DNA of 64,000 bases from Bacteroidetes bacterium UBA2664 (GCA_002359315.1 DEMS01000028.1:62192-126191); one strand, 5' to 3'; counted from the first letter of the stretch, positions 42,948 to 52,144 are shown. The notes: generated by a model not told the origin, from the letters alone. A program made the numbers and translations.

Positions 42948-45434
42948 TTATTTACCGAAGTTTAACTGCAGGGTTGCATAATATGTGCGCGGAGGAGAAG
43001 GGATGATACCGGGGCCGGGATAACCGGTGGCACGACGCGTGAAATAGGATGAATCCAGGACGTTGTTGATGCCCGATTCCAGTTTAAAGTTTTTAAATGA
43101 CCAGGAAAGTGAAAGGTCCAGAATGTCATAGGCAGGAATTTCGCCTTTTATGCCGCTTTGGTTGTCATTTGTATTCTGAAGTGCATTGGATGCATCGGTA
43201 AACTGGTTGGAAACGTAAGTGTACTGCAGAGATCCAAGCAGGTTTTTGTACCCAAATGAAAAACCGGTTTTCAAGTTCAATAGCGGAACAAACTCAACTT
43301 GATTGCCTTCCACGCCGGGAATTTCAGAATCAATGTAATCTGATTGTGTAATGGCTGTATTGGCGAAGAAGTTAAGTCGGGTATCCAATCGGTCACTGCC
43401 AAACAGAGAAAGAATATTCAATTCCAACAGGCTTTCCACACCATACATAAACGCCCGCCCGATATTTCCGCGAAAACGGACCACACGGCCGGTTTCCGCA
43501 ACCTCACCACTGGCGTTTACTCGTGTTTCAGCCCTTAAAACTTCCCCAAGCCGGTTATCATACATCAAACCAAAACCGTTTAGATCATATGAAATACTCT
43601 CTCCGAGGCGACCTCTGATCCCAATATCAGCCGTAAAGCCGTTTTCGTCTGTAATATCAGGGTCTACCTGAAATGTTGGGTTTACTATCCGGATATCGTT
43701 AAAAGTGACTGAGCGGTAATTCTGAGAAAAATTTCCATAGAACTCAATATTTGAATCAGCATAATAACTTATTCCAAGTCCCAGCAGCAGAAAATTCCGG
43801 TCGAAACTACGATTATCTTCAAATGTCTGGTTTTGAATGGGGTTTCCGGCCAGGTCAAAATTAACTCTTTTAAACGTGCCTTCACTTTCCGTTTTGATAT
43901 ATTCAAAACGGAACCCCGGGGTGATTAAAAAATCATCAGTAATGTAAAAAATGTTCTCTCCAAATATGGCCAGGTTACGATTCGGATAGGTGAAGTCTGA
44001 CTGTGTGGGGTAGTCAGGAAACCGATTATCGGCAAGTGAAAAATCAGCCTCTACACTGGCAGATCCCGGGCCCTGTACAGAGCTATTATTGGAGTGATAG
44101 TACTTACTTCCGAGAAGAAAAACAGCTTCTCTTTTGCCAATTGTGTAGCGATCTAAAAAACGTACCTCGGAGCCCCAGTTATTAAATTCTCCCACAATCA
44201 GATCGCGCGGTGCATCCAGATCATCTACTTGTGAAACACGGTTCGTTCGAAATCCCACAGTTTTCCGGGATGCATCAAGTCCGAAAAGCATGGCGCTCAG
44301 CTGCATGTTATAGTTAAATTTATGCTCAAGCCGCAGGGAGGCAAGTTTCCAGTCTACTGCAAACCAGTTTCGGGTTCGGTTACTGATAGTGGGATCACTG
44401 TAAAACTGTGCGTCCGTGAGGCCGCCGGGCTGCTGTGCCAGGTAATTGAGATATGTAAAATCGGCGGAGATTTTGGTATTGTCGCTAATCTCGTAATCGG
44501 TATAGAAGTAGATATTTTCAGATTCAAATCCGGAGTTAGGCCGGAAGCTTTCCCCGTTTTTGTAATTGAAGTAGGCGTAATAACCGACCTTGCCAGTTGT
44601 GCCACTCAGACTGTTGTGAGAGGTAAACAGGCTGTTTGATCCCACAGACTGACGTGAAATCACATTAATCGTTTTGTCCCGGTCGGGTTTTTTCATTTTG
44701 AAATTAACCAGCCCGCCAAACTGAGTACCATACTGCAGGGAAGCGGCACCGCGGATAACCTGGATCTCCTGAAGTGCTTCCGCGGGTGGTGTATAATAGT
44801 TCTCGGGATAACCGAGTACATCGGCACTAATATCGTAGCCGTTCTGGCGAATATTAAAATTTGACGAGCGATTCGGATCCAGGCCGCGTCCGCCGATATT
44901 CAGTTGAAGTCCGGCGTCATTTGAATCAAAAATATTTAAGCCGGAAATCTGTCCGTAGATTTGACGGGCATTGTTTGATGAAGTATTAACCGTCATTCGA
45001 TCTAAAGAGATAACCTCATTCTTTTTTCCTGCAAAGATGGAAGTCCCTTCAACCTGGCGAAGTCTTCTCATTATAAACATCTGATTGCGCTGACCGATTA
45101 CCGCTACTTCAGACATTTCCCGGTTCAATGGAATCAAATCGATATTCACACGTTTATTTTCATTCTCTATCAAAAAGGTACGGTTTGTTATTTCATACCC
45201 GAGGGAGAAAAAGTAGAAGTTATATGTACCTTCGGGGAGGTCATTGATCTCAAAAAAACCGTTTTCATTTGTAAGAAAAGATTTACCGGCTTCATTGTCA
45301 TAAATTTGAACGCCCTCGATAGGCTCACCGGATACCCTGTCTGTGACTGTTCCGGAAATCTGGTACTGGGCCCATGCCGGTACAGCAAAAAGCCAGCATA
45401 TCATAAAAAAACTAAAGTCCTTTAATTTCATCAT
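42948..45434 (-). CDS. TonB-dependent outer-membrane receptor, iron-complex type
   Basis: An 828-residue receptor. Signal peptide to about 23 (PAWAQ), a carboxypeptidase-regulatory-like domain (about 25-105, ISGTVTDRVSGEPIEG), the plug domain (about 120-260, with IRGAASLQYGTQFGGLVNF), then a beta barrel ending in LQLNFGK. The sequence resembles FecA-like iron-complex receptors, not SusC types. It is the last gene of the DUF4856-imelysin-HTTM operon. The start is within the end of the HTTM gene: TTG at 45437 and ATGs at 45434 and 45431 are all possible. The ligand is not known; Fe-complex uptake is inferred from the imelysin partner and Fur-like boxes. Confidence 0.93.
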   Translation of the reverse strand: MMKLKDFSFFMICWLFAVPAWAQYQISGTVTDRVSGEPIEGVQIYDNEAGKSFLTNENGFFEINDLPEGTYNFYFFSLGYEITNRTFLIENENKRVNIDLIPLNREMSEVAVIGQRNQMFIMRRLRQVEGTSIFAGKKNEVISLDRMTVNTSSNNARQIYGQISGLNIFDSNDAGLQLNIGGRGLDPNRSSNFNIRQNGYDISADVLGYPENYYTPPAEALQEIQVIRGAASLQYGTQFGGLVNFKMKKPDRDKTINVISRQSVGSNSLFTSHNSLSGTTGKVGYYAYFNYKNGESFRPNSGFESENIYFYTDYEISDNTKISADFTYLNYLAQQPGGLTDAQFYSDPTISNRTRNWFAVDWKLASLRLEHKFNYNMQLSAMLFGLDASRKTVGFRTNRVSQVDDLDAPRDLIVGEFNNWGSEVRFLDRYTIGKREAVFLLGSKYYHSNNSSVQGPGSASVEADFSLADNRFPDYPTQSDFTYPNRNLAIFGENIFYITDDFLITPGFRFEYIKTESEGTFKRVNFDLAGNPIQNQTFEDNRSFDRNFLLLGLGISYYADSNIEFYGNFSQNYRSVTFNDIRIVNPTFQVDPDITDENGFTADIGIRGRLGESISYDLNGFGLMYDNRLGEVLRAETRVNASGEVAETGRVVRFRGNIGRAFMYGVESLLELNILSLFGSDRLDTRLNFFANTAITQSDYIDSEIPGVEGNQVEFVPLLNLKTGFSFGYKNLLGSLQYTYVSNQFTDASNALQNTNDNQSGIKGEIPAYDILDLSLSWSFKNFKLESGINNVLDSSYFTRRATGYPGPGIIPSPPRTYYATLQLNFGK

Positions 45435-46782
45435 CAAAAGGCATTAACCAGGTTTGGCGGTTCATGGAATAATCTACAGTTGTCAGATTGACATCCGGAT
45501 TAACGTAAAGCTGGCTTCCCCGGCCATTCAGGGCAACATAGCTTTCAACGTAAATTTCAGGGTTGGAAATTCCATTCTCTTTGTAGTGATTCTCCAGATA
45601 GCGGGCATATTCCAGAATAAAATCGGGTTGGGTAGACATCTGTTTTTCTTGCAGGGGGGTTAAAAATTGTGTGTTATCTATATAAAATCTCAGGCCGTTT
45701 TCAGGGTTTACAACTTTAAAATTTGCATATCCTGTTTTTTCCATCAGCATTACGCGCCAGGAGAAACGATAGCCTTCTTCCGTCCAGAACAGTTCCCCCG
45801 GGTAGAGCATATATCGAAATGGAAACAGAAGCTGAATTGCAAAAAACAGGGAGATAACACTAAGGGAAGCTTTTTTTACCCATGATTTTGGAAATGTATA
45901 TGTTGTTGCATTATCAAAGGTCTCTTTGCTGATCCTCAGGATTCGGGATATGTAGCCCAGAATTTTGTTGTGCAGGTCGGCATCAAAGAAAATCAGGGCA
46001 CTGACAATCATGATAAATGGAAACATGCCAATGGGGAAAAGAACGCGTGTTAACAGGTGAAAAACGACTACCAGTAAAAAGGCCAGTACCCGTGTACGTT
46101 TAATGAGGAGTAAAAAGGGAATGGATAGGTCGTATAACGCACCGGCCCAGGAAAAAGCGAAGTGGGTCCATTGTTGCTGGAAAAGATCCCCTAAAATGGG
46201 CAGTGAATATTTTGACGGCAGCCAGATTTGCAGGGGCATCGCACGGAACAGCCAATCGGAGTTGAGCTTTGCCAGTCCGGCGTAGAAATAGACAATACAG
46301 AGTAAGAATTTTATGGAATCGATGGTCCAGGCCGGGACCCGTTCCGATCGCAGGTTTTCATTTTTGAATGCATCTATTGAATAGTATGCGTGAGCGGGCA
46401 GGAAGATCATCAGAAAACTAAGGATGCTGATAAAGTAGTAGTGATTCAGGTAAGTAGTTTTATCCATGAGTTCTATGTAGGTGAAACTCAGGAAAAATAG
46501 GATGATTGCAATTCGATATTTATAGCCAAGAGAGACAAATATGGCAGAAACGGCACAGATCAGGAAGATCATATATGTGTATGCGCCCATCGGTTGAACC
46601 CATTCAAAACCATAATAGGAGAAGGATAAGAGGGGTTCAATATAAAGCTTCTCTATCCAGCCGTTGGCTGTAAAGCGAATCATGCTTATCAGCATCAAAA
46701 GGCCAAAAAATATCCGGAAAACGGCTAATGGTGCCGCATTCGTCGATTTTTCAAAATATGACCGGATCGATTTTGTATTCAA
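45412..46782 (-). CDS. HTTM-domain (vitamin K-dependent carboxylase-like) membrane protein
   Basis: A 456-residue protein with about eight membrane segments (to residue about 330) and a soluble C-terminal part. The opening PLAVFRIFFGLLMLISMIRF and FPIGMFPFIMI region match the HTTM/VKG-carboxylase family, named for its similarity to gamma-glutamyl carboxylase. Whether the bacterial members carboxylate anything is unsettled. It ends overlapping the TonB receptor start by about 23 bases and starts just 3 bases after the imelysin gene, so it is firmly part of this operon. It may modify one of the exported partners; that is speculation. Confidence 0.88.
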   Translation of the reverse strand: MNTKSIRSYFEKSTNAAPLAVFRIFFGLLMLISMIRFTANGWIEKLYIEPLLSFSYYGFEWVQPMGAYTYMIFLICAVSAIFVSLGYKYRIAIILFFLSFTYIELMDKTTYLNHYYFISILSFLMIFLPAHAYYSIDAFKNENLRSERVPAWTIDSIKFLLCIVYFYAGLAKLNSDWLFRAMPLQIWLPSKYSLPILGDLFQQQWTHFAFSWAGALYDLSIPFLLLIKRTRVLAFLLVVVFHLLTRVLFPIGMFPFIMIVSALIFFDADLHNKILGYISRILRISKETFDNATTYTFPKSWVKKASLSVISLFFAIQLLFPFRYMLYPGELFWTEEGYRFSWRVMLMEKTGYANFKVVNPENGLRFYIDNTQFLTPLQEKQMSTQPDFILEYARYLENHYKENGISNPEIYVESYVALNGRGSQLYVNPDVNLTTVDYSMNRQTWLMPFDDEIKGL

Positions 46783-46785
46783 AAT

Positions 46786-47928
46786 TTAGTCGCCGTCTGA
46801 ATCAAAGTAATCTGGTGTAATATTTAGCGCCTGAAGCATGTCTACTTTGAGATATACTACATTTCGCTGGAGCTCATCATAGGTGGCAAGCATTAAAAAA
46901 GGGTCGTTATCTACTTGTGCAACAAAATTATCATTTAGTACAGCGGCCTTTTCTCGACTGATTTCAAATTGATTGTTAATAACCGTGGAGAGATCAGTGC
47001 CTTCTTTCATTGTTTTCAGGTAATCGAGGTAGTCGTCTAGGCTTTCGCCAGATTGTTGTGATTTGAAATTTGATCCGTTAAAAAAGTTTTGTACAGAATC
47101 CAGCGATTCCATAAATAATATTTTTGAAAAGTTTCGACTGTAATAAGCCTCGACATGTATTGGGGATGGGTTACCTGATGATATATTAGTGGCACCTGCC
47201 GGAATTCCGATTTTACCGGCGCGCAGGTGTTTTTCATAATAAAAGATAAAGTCGTTAACCATCATATTAAATGATGAATTGGCTCCGCTGCCGGTATTAC
47301 TTACAAATTCATCCCGATAACCATTGATCCAATTATCCAAAACCGTATCCGTAAGTGTATCAATACGTGTCGTAAGGTCAGTTACGTAAGCTCTGTAGGC
47401 ATCGGCATGATCATTTGTTGTGTAAAACGAAAGCAGTTCGGCGTCATTATCAGCCAGACCGTAGAGCAAATAATCTAAAGCAGGGAACCCCTGAGTGTTT
47501 CTGCTTGAGGGTAAAATTAAATTATAATCACCGGTCTCTATATTATTCTGAATAGTCTTACTCTCATCAGAATTGAAACTACTCTCATTTGCATTTGTAG
47601 GATAAGTATTCAGATAATCTCTAAAATTCATCACAGTTCCCATCTCAAACATGGAAACATGTTGCCAGGCTTTGTAGCTATCCAGCCACTGCGATCGAAG
47701 GTCAGTTAAATTTTGTAGTGTTGGATCTGCGGAAAAAATTTCAGATGCGAGCTTTAGGGCTTCAGTTTCTGCAGCAAAATTTTGAAAAGATGGGATAATA
47801 ATATTATCCGCCCAGTTCACGAGAATGGCTTCTCGGTCAAAATCATCCACATCCGGGCCGGAGGGGCCATTATCGGTACAGCTCAAAAAAATCAAAGTTG
47901 AGAGAAATAAAAAAATTGTTTTTTTCAT
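46786..47928 (-). CDS. Imelysin-family (M75-like) lipoprotein
   Basis: A 380-residue envelope protein. The N-terminus MKKTIFLFLSTLIFLSC has a lipobox (Cys17); I chose this ATG at 47928 over one at 47952. The imelysin fold consists of two four-helix bundles. The family's GxHxxE metal motif is replaced here by GFPALD near residue 160, so the His and Glu ligands are missing. Imelysin proteins (IrpA, EfeO-related) are periplasmic or surface iron-binding proteins; the altered motif argues against peptidase activity. It sits between DUF4856 and HTTM genes. Confidence 0.88.
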   Translation of the reverse strand: MKKTIFLFLSTLIFLSCTDNGPSGPDVDDFDREAILVNWADNIIIPSFQNFAAETEALKLASEIFSADPTLQNLTDLRSQWLDSYKAWQHVSMFEMGTVMNFRDYLNTYPTNANESSFNSDESKTIQNNIETGDYNLILPSSRNTQGFPALDYLLYGLADNDAELLSFYTTNDHADAYRAYVTDLTTRIDTLTDTVLDNWINGYRDEFVSNTGSGANSSFNMMVNDFIFYYEKHLRAGKIGIPAGATNISSGNPSPIHVEAYYSRNFSKILFMESLDSVQNFFNGSNFKSQQSGESLDDYLDYLKTMKEGTDLSTVINNQFEISREKAAVLNDNFVAQVDNDPFLMLATYDELQRNVVYLKVDMLQALNITPDYFDSDGD

Positions 47929-47998
47929 GATGCTTAAAAATGGATAAAACAAATAGCCGGCTGTCTATGTGGCAGCCAGCCGAATAAATTAAGTGTTT

Positions 47999-49222
47999 TC
48001 AATTGGCCGCTTCTTCAACAGTGAAGTCAAATTTATCGGCGATTGTCGTTGATAATTGGTTCAGTGTTTCCGGAGATACATCCCAGAGGCCATTGCCTTC
48101 GGTTAGCTGAGCAAGGATGGAGTCTACCTCGGCTTTAGTCAGGTATGGCTCATCTGTGTTTGGAATTCGAGTAAACTGCAGGCTGAAAATAAATCCATAC
48201 CCTTCAGAGAGGTCATGAAATGCAGCGCCGTAATCCGGATTTTGCTGGTCAAGTGCATTTTTACCGGATTGCAGATAATACACAGCACGAACACCTAAAA
48301 CCGTTGATATTTTTTCCCGGAGAATTTGAGCCTGAAGGTCGCGAAGTTCGTAATCGCCTTCTATAATAGCGGCTCGGCCAAGGGCAAATGCATCAAAGAT
48401 ATCCTGTGCGATACCGGCAAAATCTTCATCAGCGTTAACACTGCCAAGATATTTATTTACAAAGATGTCATCGTCACCTACAGTTGGAGTTGGATTAGCC
48501 GGGTTCTGGGACGTTCCATAAAGGTATCCGTACGCTTCATCCCACTTGTGTTCCATTGTGGTGTAGTTGGAATCACCATCCAGTACTCCGTTGTCATTAT
48601 CTTCCCGGTTTGTGCCTGCATCCAATACGGATGTGCTGAGGTAGTTATTCAAAATCTGATCAGCGATCAGGGCTCCGTTCAAACTTTTTGCCACCAGCTG
48701 ATTGAATTCGAACCCTTTGCCATTCACATAGCGGGTAGAAGAACCATCTGCAATTTGTCCGGCAACACCCGGTTCTGCCAGTTGATTTTCGTTTGGAAAC
48801 ACCTCATTGATTTGTCCCGAAATCCATTCTTCAAACTGAGCTTTAATTTGGGCACTTACTGTTGTATTGGCGGAAAAATAATCTGTTGAAGCGGCTACTT
48901 TACTTTTCACACTTTTTGTTTCTGCATTCAGTGCAGGATCCGAAAATGGATCAGCATCACCGCCGTCTGCAGTTTGATTGCGGTACATTTGCAGAAGCAG
49001 TTCTTCGGTTGAATTGTCAAAATCGGACATTGCACTGAACAGTTCAGTGGCCATTTTTATCCGGGCAGTTTGGCCGGTAAATGAAACGGTTGACTCTCCG
49101 TTGCGGGTAAATTCGTAGGTGGCAGGTGTAACGATTGTGATGTCGTTGTTGTTATCGGTGAGGTCGCATGAAATGAATAGTGTTGCCAAGAGCAGTGGCA
49201 ATAATAGCTTTGAAGCTTTCAT
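47999..49222 (-). CDS. DUF4856 lipoprotein
   Basis: A 407-residue lipoprotein with lipobox LFISC (Cys19) after a hydrophobic leader. DUF4856 proteins have no assigned activity; they are regularly found beside imelysin and TonB receptor genes in Bacteroidota (from family knowledge). Visible features are YEFTRNGESTVSFTGQTARIKMATEL near the start and KWDEAYGYLYG near residue 222, reminiscent of imelysin-like helices. It is the first gene of the operon, with a promoter and Fur-like inverted repeats directly upstream. A role in iron or haem capture at the surface is inferred. Confidence 0.88.
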   Translation of the reverse strand: MKASKLLLPLLLATLFISCDLTDNNNDITIVTPATYEFTRNGESTVSFTGQTARIKMATELFSAMSDFDNSTEELLLQMYRNQTADGGDADPFSDPALNAETKSVKSKVAASTDYFSANTTVSAQIKAQFEEWISGQINEVFPNENQLAEPGVAGQIADGSSTRYVNGKGFEFNQLVAKSLNGALIADQILNNYLSTSVLDAGTNREDNDNGVLDGDSNYTTMEHKWDEAYGYLYGTSQNPANPTPTVGDDDIFVNKYLGSVNADEDFAGIAQDIFDAFALGRAAIIEGDYELRDLQAQILREKISTVLGVRAVYYLQSGKNALDQQNPDYGAAFHDLSEGYGFIFSLQFTRIPNTDEPYLTKAEVDSILAQLTEGNGLWDVSPETLNQLSTTIADKFDFTVEEAAN

Positions 49223-49255
49223 TGAAAATCTGAATGTTTGATTGATTGTTTTTAT

Positions 49256-49319
49256 TTAGACTGGTTCTAAGGTAAAAGGATTTTACAAATGAATCAAAGC
49301 TTATATAGAATAAATCTAA
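49256..49319 (-). promoter_or_regulatory. Promoter of the DUF4856 operon with two Fur-like boxes
   Basis: On the minus strand TTTG (49298-49295), 20 bases, then TACCTTAG (49274-49267) fits the Bacteroidota -33/-7 pattern with one mismatch. The inverted repeat TTAGA-N5-TCTAA (49256-49270) covers the -7 element. A second copy, ATAGA-N5-TCTAA on the plus strand (49305-49319), lies just upstream of -33. TTTAGA...TCTAAA-type repeats are, from memory, the iron-regulator site of Bacteroidota, so iron repression is likely. Confidence 0.65.
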
Positions 49320-49387
49320 ATAAAATTTTATCGGTTTGAATAGCCCTTTATGCTGCAGTGGAATAGGGTATAAGAATAATACAGCAT

Positions 49388-49422
49388 AAAAAAACCCTGA
49401 TACCAATTCAGATATCAGGGTT
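49388..49422 (-). terminator. Terminator after tRNA-Leu
   Basis: On the minus strand AACCCTGATA and TATCAGGGTT form a perfect 10-bp stem around ten bases, followed by a T run. It separates the tRNA from the DUF4856 operon. Confidence 0.9.
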
Positions 49423-49423
49423 G

Positions 49424-49511
49424 TACCTCGGGCCGGGCTCGAACCGGCACTGGCATTTAAATACCAATTGGATTTTAAGTCCAACGCGTCTACCAATTCC
49501 GCCACCGAGGC
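49424..49511 (-). tRNA. tRNA-Leu(TAA)
   Basis: The minus strand folds as an 88-base tRNA beginning GCCTCGGTGGCGGAATTGG. The anticodon arm TTGGA-CTTAAAA-TCCAA gives anticodon TAA, reading UUA/UUG. A long variable arm, typical of Leu, and the T arm CCGGTTCGAGCCCGG follow. The acceptor stem has a G1-U72 pair and the CCA end is not encoded. Confidence 0.95.
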
Positions 49512-49710
49512 GCATCTCAAATAATTGAGAGTATCAAATATAAGACTTTACAATTTACTTCTACAAGGTTCTTTTTAGTAATTTCGGTTTAAAATTATTC
49601 AATTCGTTTCATTGAATCTGAGATCACTTCACATATCCATTTCTACTGATATTTCAGATGAATGGAGCAACTAATATGATTAAACCGATGCTTATTTTTT
49701 TATCTAACAG

Positions 49711-50289
49711 TTACTGTGGTTCAAGAGTGTCTAATGGTTTGATTACATCAAACCGAAATATCAGTGCTGATATTATAAACAGCATGATAAAGAAACCATT
49801 CACAGTAATAATCTCAAAAATCGCGCTTTCCGTATTAGGATGATAACCTCCGAGGATTGCCACAACAGCGATCAAAGCCTGCGCAATTGCCATTGCAAAC
49901 ATTGTATATATCAAACCATTGGATTGAAATCGGGCAATGATCGCACCGATTATACCGACTGCTATGACTCCAAAGTACAGAAGATTTATCGGGTTATTTT
50001 CTGAGCCTATAATACCCACTGCGCCGTTTACCCAGAGAAGGAAAAGCCACGTAAATAGAGCAAATCCTATGGCGATCCGATAAGTGACATTACCCGATTT
50101 CCGGGTGATCAGTTTATAGGTGAGTCCGGTTCCGAAAAGAAACGTACCGGCAATGATGAAGTCGGACAGAGTCCAAACCACCTCATCCGAAAATTGCATT
50201 GCAATCAAAGGGATGAGCAGCAGCAGCCCCACTGAAAGCGCCAGGCCTGATATGAATTTATAGATGGGTACATCATTTTTTGTAGTCAT
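49711..50289 (-). CDS. Six-segment membrane protein of unknown function
   Basis: A 192-residue integral membrane protein with about six hydrophobic segments (about 12-30, 42-58, 70-88, 98-116, 122-142, 155-176). No known motif. It is the last gene of a four-gene minus-strand group with a winged-helix regulator and two other small membrane proteins, a module common in Bacteroidota (from memory) and uncharacterised. Its ATG is clear; the gene ends about 200 bases before the tRNA. Confidence 0.75.
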   Translation of the reverse strand: MTTKNDVPIYKFISGLALSVGLLLLIPLIAMQFSDEVVWTLSDFIIAGTFLFGTGLTYKLITRKSGNVTYRIAIGFALFTWLFLLWVNGAVGIIGSENNPINLLYFGVIAVGIIGAIIARFQSNGLIYTMFAMAIAQALIAVVAILGGYHPNTESAIFEIITVNGFFIMLFIISALIFRFDVIKPLDTLEPQ

Positions 50290-50368
50290 TTATATTTCCT
50301 CATTTATATGTTTAATTGTTAAAAGTACTTTGAATATCAAAGTAAAAATGAAAAATTTTTTGCGTGGG

Positions 50369-50563
50369 TTAAGAATTCCTGTACTGAGACTGTAGTTTGG
50401 CTCGAGTATATAAATACCATCCTGCGCCTATTATGATCAGTAGCAATGGAATTGCACCGGGTTCATCCTCTGTATTGATCATGAATATTAAAAGGCAAAT
50501 ACCCACTACCAGTATGAGTAGCGAGAGCCTTTTTTGGATTTTATGTCTTTTTATGTTTTTCAT
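50369..50563 (-). CDS. Small two-segment membrane protein
   Basis: A 64-residue protein with a basic N-terminus (MKNIKRHKIQKR), two membrane helices (about 13-30 and 37-53) separated by an acidic turn, and a basic tail. It lies 20 bases after the regulator gene and about 80 bases before the six-segment membrane protein gene in the same operon. The arrangement supports a real gene despite its size. Function unknown. Confidence 0.65.
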   Translation of the reverse strand: MKNIKRHKIQKRLSLLILVVGICLLIFMINTEDEPGAIPLLLIIIGAGWYLYTRAKLQSQYRNS

Positions 50564-50582
50564 TTCACATCATAATTAAAGT

Positions 50583-50882
50583 TTATTTTTGTGATTTTAT
50601 GATCTGTTCCAATACTGCAAGATGGTCATTGAACTTTTTTTTACCCTTTTCAGTGATGAAATATTTCGTATTGGGTTTCCTGTCAATAAATGATTTTTCA
50701 ATCCGGATAAACTTCTCCTTTTCCAGTTTTTTCAGGTGTGTTGCAAGATTGCCGTCCGTAACATCAAGGTATTCCTTCAATGAGGTGAAATCGAGATATT
50801 CGTTCACAGCCAAAGCAGACATGATCCCAAGTCTTACCCTGCTTTCGAATGCCTGATGTAAATCGTCAATGGATATTTTCAT
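50583..50882 (-). CDS. Winged-helix transcriptional regulator (HTH_34/MarR-ArsR-like)
   Basis: A 99-residue DNA-binding protein. The helix-turn-helix is around residues 24-60 (LDFTSLKEYLDVTDGNLATHLKKLEKE) and the wing follows with KPNTKYFITEKGKKKF. There is no ligand domain or metal-binding cysteines. It lies 12 bases after a membrane-protein gene and 19 before another, so it probably controls this membrane-protein operon. The pattern of regulator plus small membrane proteins suggests an envelope or stress adaptation; the signal is unknown. Confidence 0.9.
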   Translation of the reverse strand: MKISIDDLHQAFESRVRLGIMSALAVNEYLDFTSLKEYLDVTDGNLATHLKKLEKEKFIRIEKSFIDRKPNTKYFITEKGKKKFNDHLAVLEQIIKSQK

Positions 50883-50894
50883 AAAAGAAACCCT

Positions 50895-51500
50895 TTACTT
50901 TTCATATCTGATGTACATATAAATTCCATAAATGATATGGATAATCCCAAATCCACATGACCAAAATAGCAAACCAAATTCAATAAAAAAGGAGCTGATC
51001 AATCCGAATCCGATCTGAATAAATCCTAAATATTTTACGTCATCAATTGTGTATTTGCTGGCGTTAACCAGCGCCAGTCCATAGAAGATGAGTGATAGGG
51101 GTGCAATAAGTCCGATCAGCCCTTTTGAAATGAAAACCAATAGTAGAATTCCACCGGAAACCAATGGGAATGCCATATGAACGACTAATCTTCTTGATGT
51201 GGCAGTCCATATCTTTTCATTTTTGTCCCTGGCTTTTTTTCTAGATAAAATTACAGCGGTCATCAAAGCAAGGATCAGTACCAAAAGGGCAAGAACGATA
51301 ACGTTAGGTAATTTATCAGAGCTGTAAAATATTTCATCCGGATAGAATCCATAAATTCGGTGAGCAACAATGATTCCGCCTAAGGCGTACAATCCCGCCA
51401 TGATACCCGCCCATCCGGAAAGAGATAAAAATTTAGATGATCGCTCCATCATTGAGCGTATCTCAGCTATATCTTTTATATAATCCTGTTCTTTTTTCAT
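50895..51500 (-). CDS. Membrane protein paired with winged-helix regulator
   Basis: A 201-residue protein. A cytoplasmic N-terminal helix (EQDYIKDIAEIRSMMERSSKF) is followed by about six membrane segments starting near residue 27 (LSLSGWAGIMAGLYALGG). The beginning, with IRxMMERSS before the first membrane segment, is a recurring form in Bacteroidota next to HTH_34 regulators (from memory). First gene of the four-gene group. No catalytic motif seen. Confidence 0.8.
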   Translation of the reverse strand: MKKEQDYIKDIAEIRSMMERSSKFLSLSGWAGIMAGLYALGGIIVAHRIYGFYPDEIFYSSDKLPNVIVLALLVLILALMTAVILSRKKARDKNEKIWTATSRRLVVHMAFPLVSGGILLLVFISKGLIGLIAPLSLIFYGLALVNASKYTIDDVKYLGFIQIGFGLISSFFIEFGLLFWSCGFGIIHIIYGIYMYIRYEK

Positions 51501-51643
51501 TGGAGTGATTTATATTCAAAGTACTTTTAGATAAAAAGTTAAAACAAAAAAACGGATTGCACAATAGTTTTATGTATTGAACAAATCATTTTCCTGATTT
51601 GCTTAAATTTTTTTGGATAGAAAGTTACTCGATCAGTAAAATC

Positions 51644-52144
51644 TTACCAGGTCTGCATAATATCCTGTCCGGTATTCCTCAGAAGATAGGACTCATCACC
51701 GTAAACGATCCGGACAACTACAGTTGCATTTTCGCCCGGACCGAATTTCGGTCCATTTCTGGCAACTTTAACAAGACGGGTGGAGTCATGCTCAAATTGT
51801 GTCTCCGTTAACCGAGCCCCCCATACCTGATCTTCATATAAAACCCATACCGCATCCGCATTTAACTGTTCCGGTAACGCTCTTTCATCTTGAGCTCTTA
51901 ATTCGATACGGGCAATCAATGGTTTTCCATCCGGAGGGGAAATGGGCATAAAATCACGCCAAAGATCGGATTTCAGGGACAATTCAATTCCATCAACAGT
52001 TAAACTTTTGGGTGCAGAATTCAGCGTCTCAATTGGCAACCTCTCCAGAGAATCTTCTATATGGTAGTCAGGATCAAGAGATGATGAACAAGAGAGTAAA
52101 AATAGAGTCAGAAAAAATAGAATAAAATTAAGAACCGTTCTCAT
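51644..52144 (-). CDS. Unknown lipoprotein
   Basis: A 166-residue lipoprotein when started at the ATG at 52144: MRTVLNFILFFLTLFLLSC with lipobox Cys19. The open frame continues upstream to 52234 but that extension is not signal-like and would bury the lipobox. The mature part looks like a beta-rich domain (IARIELRAQDERALPEQL, VWVLYEDQVWGARL, ENATVVVRIVYGDESYLLR). No known family recognised. It is a single gene on the minus strand, divergent from the phosphodiesterase-fold gene. Confidence 0.72.
   Translation of the reverse strand: MRTVLNFILFFLTLFLLSCSSSLDPDYHIEDSLERLPIETLNSAPKSLTVDGIELSLKSDLWRDFMPISPPDGKPLIARIELRAQDERALPEQLNADAVWVLYEDQVWGARLTETQFEHDSTRLVKVARNGPKFGPGENATVVVRIVYGDESYLLRNTGQDIMQTW

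Noticed and set aside
48326..48889. 187-residue frame opposite DUF4856
   Set aside because: Antisense shadow with Cys/Val-rich composition and no start signals.
49152..49520. 122-residue frame covering tRNA-Leu and the DUF4856 promoter
   Set aside because: It runs through a complete tRNA and a terminator, so it cannot be a gene.
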